Below, piece after piece: positions 58,340-64,000 of a stretch of 64,000 nucleotides of DNA (within the stretch, counting starts at the first letter, position 1; every line of letters starts with the position of its first letter). The notes beneath the pieces were generated by a model, which worked only from the letters and a program-made list of their open reading frames with translations, was not told where the DNA came from and did not search any database. The translations under genes were made by a program, and so were the position numbers. The stretch is from Marsupella aquatica (taxonomy: Eukaryota > Marchantiophyta). Where the stretch lies: positions 19,778,001 to 19,842,000 of the forward strand of contig OZ316897.1 of the NCBI GenBank assembly GCA_973895155.1, given 5' to 3'.

Positions 58340-60250
58340 TGGAGACTCTAATACGACAGACAATCCCGCATCAGTGATTTTTGGTTGGCTTCAATCAACT
58401 TGTAAGATTAAGCTAAGCTAATCATCCATCTACTGTCCCCTTTTCTATAGGTCTTCAGCCCGCTCGTCAGTGTTGACCAATGTAGGCATTCGGGAAACCT
58501 CTATCCAGTTAAGGTTTTTCTTTTTTGGCATTGGTGCCCATTGTCACCCTGAGCGAAGGAGAAGATTGTCACCTTGTGTGAAAGAGAAGATGTGAGGAAT
58601 GTTCTTTGTCTATTTTTACCAAAATGAACTAACAAGATGGGATGTCTTGGCATTGGCATTGCACAAAAGATGTTGAGGTGAGATAGGGTGAGAAAAGATA
58701 ATGAGACCTTGGTGGAAAGGGTGAGAAAAGATATTGAGCCCTAACTTGGTCCTCAATCTCAGCTAGTATGTGAAGCACATGCCTTAATTCATTTTGAAGT
58801 AATAGTTTTTATAATAACAAGTGAAGTTTTCATAGTAAAATGAGAAAATAAAGGGTAAATAATTAAGAAGAGGTCACAATGGCAAGGGGGTTCACTTCTT
58901 TTACACAGAGTGAGGGCAGGCCCAGGGATGTTCGGGGGGGGGGGGGGTTCACTTCCACAAATGTAAGTAAGGGGCGTTTGATTCATTTTAGGGAAGTACT
59001 GGCTCCCTTTACCTATGCTTTATGGGCTATGTTTTGAAAACCTAATCCGATGAGAAAGGTACTGTACTTGCAATTGAATTCGTTGACGAACATTGGGCAA
59101 CTTGTCCAATAATGTGATATGGAGCCGTTTCCCTACCCCTTCATAATATCTACAAAAGTCCCGAAAGCTACCGTACTCGCTGGGAGCGTGATTCAATCAA
59201 GTATCGTTGCGAACAGTCTGTCGGGCCCACGAATTGATTGACATTGTCTGTAAAACGCGTCCAGGACAACATTGCCAAGCAGAGTGAAGCATCTTGGAAA
59301 CCAGAATCCCTTCAAAGACTGCTACAATCGTGAGCACGAAATGAGTCGAATCACTGATTAGAGTTACGAACAGTAGGAGTTTGACTTTTTGCTCAGTGCT
59401 TTCGAAGGATCCATCTCATTTCTATTCGGCGATTATGTACTTAGCACCACAGCCGTCACATGCGTAAACCTTAAAAACAAGCTATGAGGGTCGTCGATCA
59501 CGCGCCCCATCACTTGAGTGGTTACTATGCGCCAGTCTTCGTCCTCTTTTTACGTTTGTCGATAGTAAAACTTAGTCTCAAATGATAACGTAGCGTTTCT
59601 GTTCAGATAGCTACACTACTTTGGTTTAAACAGAGGCGCGAGTCTCCGAGTTATTTGTTGAAATTCTGGCCGCTTCTTTTCTAATGAGACGTGCGTCTCC
59701 TCCGAGTTATCTGCTGAATCTTGAGTCTCGCCCATAACGTGCTAATCATAGCCCTTCCCCTTGCCTGGAATGAAGCTTTTCACGTAATTTTGGAGAGTAG
59801 CCTCAAATGTGAAACAAAACATGTACAATGGCTTCACTGACACTCGACGTGAGCCAGTGCTCGACCAACCATTCTTTCTCATCGTCCTATATAATGATAG
59901 ATAGTTAGTCTAGGCTCCTCATCTCGCTCATCATAACTCGAAGTACGACATTCTGGGCTTCTCGGGCGTCTTCGAGAGCTCCTAAAAGTACTTGTCCGCA
60001 CCTCAGAAGGCTTCTTCTTGCTCGGCTCCGAAATCCAAACTCTTGATAGTGAGCTGTGTAGGTCCATTATCGATCAGAAACCAAGCTGCTCGTGACGAAT
60101 TGAGTTAACGAGGCAGAGGAGTTGGAAAAATCGCTGATAGTAGGTCCATTTGCACATACTCAAGCGGATCGGCCACAGTTGGGTAAAATCATTTATAACT
60201 TTGGGCCTTGCTAAAATTTTGAAGGATTGCATTGAAGATGGGAGACTGAT
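58340..60250. other. Intergenic, no recognised gene
   Basis: Includes a 15-G run near 58935, followed by ttcacttcc as in hAT-like MITE copy A, but no second end was found. A 62-codon Arg/Ser-rich frame (59879-60067, minus) is unconvincing. Confidence 0.4.
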
Positions 60251-60253
60251 GAA

Positions 60254-60493
60254 TTATGCGGTGGATAAATTGTTTGCAAAAGTCTTGCTTTCCAACGCTT
60301 TCAACGGCCATGCGTCTTGGTAGCCAATATATTGTTGAATGTGGTGATTCATAGGATTATCCTTCCGCATTAACATTTGCATAGTTATTACAGTACCGTC
60401 GGTCATGACCGGGGCAGATCGGGAGAAAAAAACCCCGAAAAAGTTCTTGTAGAGAGATGCGTGAGTTCTATTCGGTCTGAAGCTTGAGTTTCC
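60254..60493 (-). CDS. Small unknown ORF facing the flotillin gene
   Basis: From the ATG near 60493 the frame reads MGNSSFRPNRTHASLYKN and continues to a stop at 60254 (about 79 codons). An N-terminal MG-x-x-S start could be myristoylated, but I see no family. It would share a promoter region of about 140 bp with the flotillin gene. May be chance. Confidence 0.2.
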   Translation of the reverse strand, partial: GNSSFRPNRTHASLYKNFFGVFFSRSAPVMTDGTVITMQMLMRKDNPMNHHIQQYIGYQDAWPLKALESKTFANNLSTA

Positions 60494-60630
60494 CATTGTT
60501 CTGACTGTGGATTTCAATAGGTAACCAGCTAGCAGCGCTACGGTGGCGGCGAGGGATTGCGCTTACGGTCAACAGTCACTCAAGCTTTAGTTTCTAAACC
60601 GTCCCTAGGAAATCAGAAAAGAGATCGAAA

Positions 60631-62420
60631 ATGTATTGCATAGCAAAACCATCCGAGTACTTAATTATCACTGGGTGGGGTATCGAGGACATACAACTCG
60701 CCAAGAAAGGATGGATATTCCCGTTCCAATCCTGTCGAACGTTCGATATCAGCCCCAGGAACTATTCGTTCGATGTCCACGCAATGAGCATAGAAAAGCT
60801 TCCATTCACTCTTCCAGCTGTTTTCACGATTGGCCCTCGAGATGAGTCAGAATCGCTCATACGATATGCAAAGCTCATCGCCCCCCTTGACGACGGCCAC
60901 AATAACAGCAATAATATTACCGATCTGATCAAGGGAGTCGTGGAGGGAGAGACCCGAGTCATGGCAGCTGGAATGTCGATGGAGCAAGTTTTCAGGGGTG
61001 CGAAGGAATTCAAAGAGGAAGTGTTTGAAAAAGTACAGCTGGAGCTCAACCAATTTGGGCTCCACATCTACAACGCCAACATCAAGCAGCTCGAGGACAT
61101 CAAAGGTCATGAGTATTTTTCTTACCTGGGTCAGAAAACACAACAAGAGGCCGCCAACCAAGCCAAGGTGGATGTAGCAGAGGCCAAGTACAAAGGTGAC
61201 ACTGGTGCCAAGGAGCGACAAGGTCTCACCCTCCGTAACGCAGCTAAGGTGGAAGCTGAAACGAAAATATATACCAAGACTCAAACAGCAGAGGCACGGC
61301 AACAAGAATTGAAGGTAACGTAGTGTTCAGATCCTGACCGCGATTCCTGATCAATTAAGCTTTATTTGAATCATTTGAAACGCGACTCTTCAGTATCATT
61401 TTCTAATCCAGGAACGATTTATCTATATCTGCAGATGGATGCTACGACTAAAGTTTTTGAAAACGAAAGGGAGGCAGAAATGGCAGAGGCAAATGCGAAC
61501 TTGGCAATGAAGAAATCCCAATGGTTGCAACAATCTAAGATTGCAGAAATTGAATCCAGCCGGACAGCAGCTATTCGAGATGCGGAGCTGCTGCAGGCGC
61601 TGGAGCGGAAGAAGGCCTTAGCAGAGACAGAGAGGCTTCGGGGAAATGCGTTGGCGAAGGCAACAGTCGACTACGAGGTGAAGGTGCAGGCCACCAACGC
61701 TGATGTCTATAAATTACAGAAGGACGCAGACGCTGATCTCTATAATCGTCAGAAGCGAGCTGAAGGTCTCCTCAAAGAAGCCGATGCCTATCTCTATCGC
61801 CAACAAAAGGAGGCCGAGGCCTTCCTCTACAATAAACAAAAGGAAGCTGAAGGTATCGTCTCGCACAATTAAACTCTTTCAGACATTTGTCTTGCATGTA
61901 TGACTCAGAGACCTGTCCTTCTAAAGACCTTGTCGAGGTAATCTTGTCGAGGAGAATTGTCGAGGAAAAGCTTTCTCTTGAATGGTGTTGTGCTATCGTA
62001 CCAATGAACGACGTAATGTGTTCACGTTGGGTTCGTAATGCCTTGAATTGTCTTGTGTGCGCAGGAATTCGTCTCATGGCTGAAGCTCAAGGCGCCTATG
62101 TCGAATCTATGCTTACGGCCTTTAAAGGCAATGTTGGTGCCCTCCACGACTACATGATGCTCGACAGGAAAGTGTATCAAGAAATGGGACAGATCAACGC
62201 TGAAGCGATCAGGGGGTTGCAGCCGAAAATGTCCGTCTGGACGACAGGAAGTGGGGATGGCTCGAATTCAGCGGGAAACGCTGCAAAGTCCATTGCAGAT
62301 ATCTACAGGATGATCCCTCCCCTCCTAACAACAATCAAAGATCAGACAGGCCTCGGAGAAGAGTCGATGCCTCCTTTTAGCGTCATTTCTGGTTCAACAC
62401 CACTGGTTACTAATGAATGA
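60631..62420 (+). CDS. Flotillin-like protein (SPFH/band 7)
   Basis: Three exons join in phase: 60631-61314, 61435-61852 and 62065-62420, giving 485 residues, the usual plant flotillin length. Both introns are GT-AG. Residues 1-200 are the SPFH domain ([55 protein letters not shown] and [12 protein letters not shown]). Exon 2 is a long coiled-coil region of Glu-Ala repeats ([17 protein letters not shown]) and a tandem Tyr-x-x-Gln-Lys-x-Ala-Glu pattern ([34 protein letters not shown]). Exon 3 holds [35 protein letters not shown] and a variable tail. Flotillins sit on the cytosolic face of the plasma membrane in sterol-rich domains and help clathrin-independent endocytosis. Nothing is broken. 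Confidence 0.97.
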
Positions 62421-63228
62421 ATGAGGTCCAGTAAGTAAGTCAACAAATAGTGAGCTTGCTTAGTTTGTTTGGAGTTATGCTCTGTCGATCAGGGAGAGAT
62501 CCTTCCCACGGCTAGAAGCCTAGTCAGCCACCACTGGGGTAACTTTATTTGTGCTGCTAATCTGGCCAAGTTGAAAGTGATACTCAGTTTAAAATCAAAA
62601 TTAGAATCAGAAACGTGAATCCTCGATCAGATTAGATTTACAAAAGCTGGTTATGGTAACAGCTCATGTTTCAGAACTTAGTACTGCTGCCAAATTATTT
62701 TCCAGGCACCATTCGTAACATTTTGCAGTCTTGCACTTCCAGGGATCAATCCTGCATTGAATTGGGACCGTCCTTGATGGCCGGGATAACAAGGTCACAG
62801 CCAAACGTTTTCGATCTAGAATTTCTGCTTAAAGGAATAACTGGCTCAAGGCCAGGACAAATCGGCGACATTGCCGTTCCTTGACTCTCTCAGGAAGGTG
62901 CTGAGCATATCCCCTACTAAAACAAATATAAGGAAAGCCACAGAATATTGAAATACCTTTGTGTTCTTGAAATACAAAAAAATATTGAAGTTCAATGGGG
63001 GGACCACTATACCTCTTAACCTTATCCAGGGTTGCATGAAACTTCGCCCACTGAAGGTATATCCACCAGATTGGACCACCGTTAGCTGTGCACGCCTAAT
63101 GTTTAAACCACAACTGTGTGGATAAAAGTGCCCCTTCCCTTACCCGGGCACTCTTCATAAAAACCACAACTGTCCATATAAATTAAAGGGCCCCCTCCTC
63201 TACCCCGGCACTCTTCATTCCTTCTTGG
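62421..63228. other. 3' flank of flotillin with a short tandem repeat
   Basis: No recognised gene. At 63106-63222 a 56-bp unit (aaccacaactgt...cggcactcttcat) is repeated twice with drift. Confidence 0.5.
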
Positions 63229-63420
63229 CTAGGGGGTTTAATTTTTGCAAAAATGGTATATCATATGCAAGAAGCATAGTGTCATTTTATGTAATCGATT
63301 CTAAAAACAAAAGACTGTCTATCTGACGAGACTCAAGCCCAGTAGGTTGCCCTAGGGGTTACTCATATCAGTTGACCAATTAGAGCCCCATAATGAGTCA
63401 TAGGGGTAGTTGTGGTTTAC
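63229..63420. mobile_element. Possible hAT-like MITE, left end only
   Basis: ctagggggtttaatttttgc, then atggtatatcatatgcaaga and tagtgtcatttta, follows the left end of copies A (4644) and B (35048). The right end and target duplication were not found, so the element may be decayed or cut by the window. Confidence 0.45.
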
Positions 63421-64000
63421 GTTCGAGTTCAAGTGGTCTACAAAGATAATCATGCTTTCCCAGCAACGTCAAAATTAATTCAAAATATTATGTGATATTT
63501 TTTAATTGGCTGGAACATTTTAGTTTTGACTGTATTTTATCATTTAATATAATTATTTTCATTCATTGGGGCCTTGGGCAAGTAGGTGTAAGGTGGACAT
63601 GATTGAGAAATTTTACTCATGAACTACTGTTATTTGCTCCTATTTTTTAATACTTCTTGTAAACAAAGAATCGTTATGGTTTTATTGGTCACTAACTGGA
63701 CTACCCATGCTTTGAAAGTGAAAAGAGGTAAGGATTAAATAGTGTTTGACCCTCAATGACCACAGCTGCCCAAAGTGATGCCTGTTTCACTATAGCTCTT
63801 GACCCTCAATGATGCCAACTCACAATTTTGTAACCGGTCTCCCTAATGCATTGAGTCTCTTCATATCTTGGGGTTAACTTAGTGTGTATTTTGGGTACCA
63901 CGTGCGATCCTAACCTAATATACTATACTCATATTTCACAAAGAATATATTTTAAAAATATTTTATATCTTCAATATTAATGATTTATTTTACTTTATAA
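63420..64000. other. AT-rich end of the window
   Basis: No recognised gene or repeat. Confidence 0.4.

Noticed and set aside
1-64000. tRNA or rRNA genes
   Set aside because: Box-B-like sequences exist only in SINE-like contexts; no complete cloverleaf or rRNA segment was recognised by eye. A tRNA scan would settle it.

Overview
The window is nuclear DNA from a land plant. Support comes from spliced genes for a xyloglucan endotransglucosylase/hydrolase (XTH) and a plant-type flotillin, a DUF679/DMP membrane protein, an F-box gene, a homeodomain-like gene, a TBP gene, and a Ty1/copia element primed by initiator tRNA-Met. Compact host genes, many short introns and AT-rich repeat blocks would suit a bryophyte (perhaps a liverwort) or another seed-free plant. 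That placement is inference; no marker in the window fixes the species.

Layout. 1-2.7 kb: no recognised gene. 2.7-12.5 kb: AT-rich repeats, including a TIR element of about 1.2 kb with a small hAT-like MITE nested in it (8-bp target duplication), a block dense in AAGTGCA, a CTG-rich block, and an unrecognised 132-codon ORF with a decayed relative 8 kb upstream. 12.76-19.20 kb: a complete, young copia retrotransposon on the minus strand (LTRs with one substitution and one 36-bp indel, 5-bp TSD ATATA), whose single gag-pol frame is broken by three stops. 19.4-22.8 kb: a minus-strand multi-exon DDE transposase-like gene with a 133-bp x3 tandem repeat in an intron. 23-28.9 kb: no gene recognised. 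28.95-30.62 kb: complete four-exon XTH. 31.55-32.0 kb: a 36-bp minisatellite. 34.9-36.1 kb: a decayed copia leader and LTR carrying a second hAT-like MITE. 37.1-37.65 kb: a SINE-like element with five B-box-bearing 42-bp units. 39.07-40.23 kb: F-box gene. 41.7-42.35 kb: DMP-like gene with a frameshift. 44.4-47.5 kb: plasma-membrane H+-ATPase pseudogene split by a degenerate copia. 49.6-50.6 kb: homeodomain-like gene with two tandem degenerate TALE-like homeodomains, and at 52.5-54.0 kb a decayed copy with an internal inversion. 57.3-57.9 kb: intronless divergent TBP. 60.63-62.42 kb: three-exon flotillin. 62.4-64 kb: repeats.

The host genes do not form an obvious pathway; this is a mosaic of single genes in repeat-rich DNA. 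The points most worth following are the spliced DDE transposase gene, the intronless TBP, the double-homeodomain gene with its inverted partial copy, the nested MITEs with exact 8-bp duplications, and the young copia with three in-frame stops.
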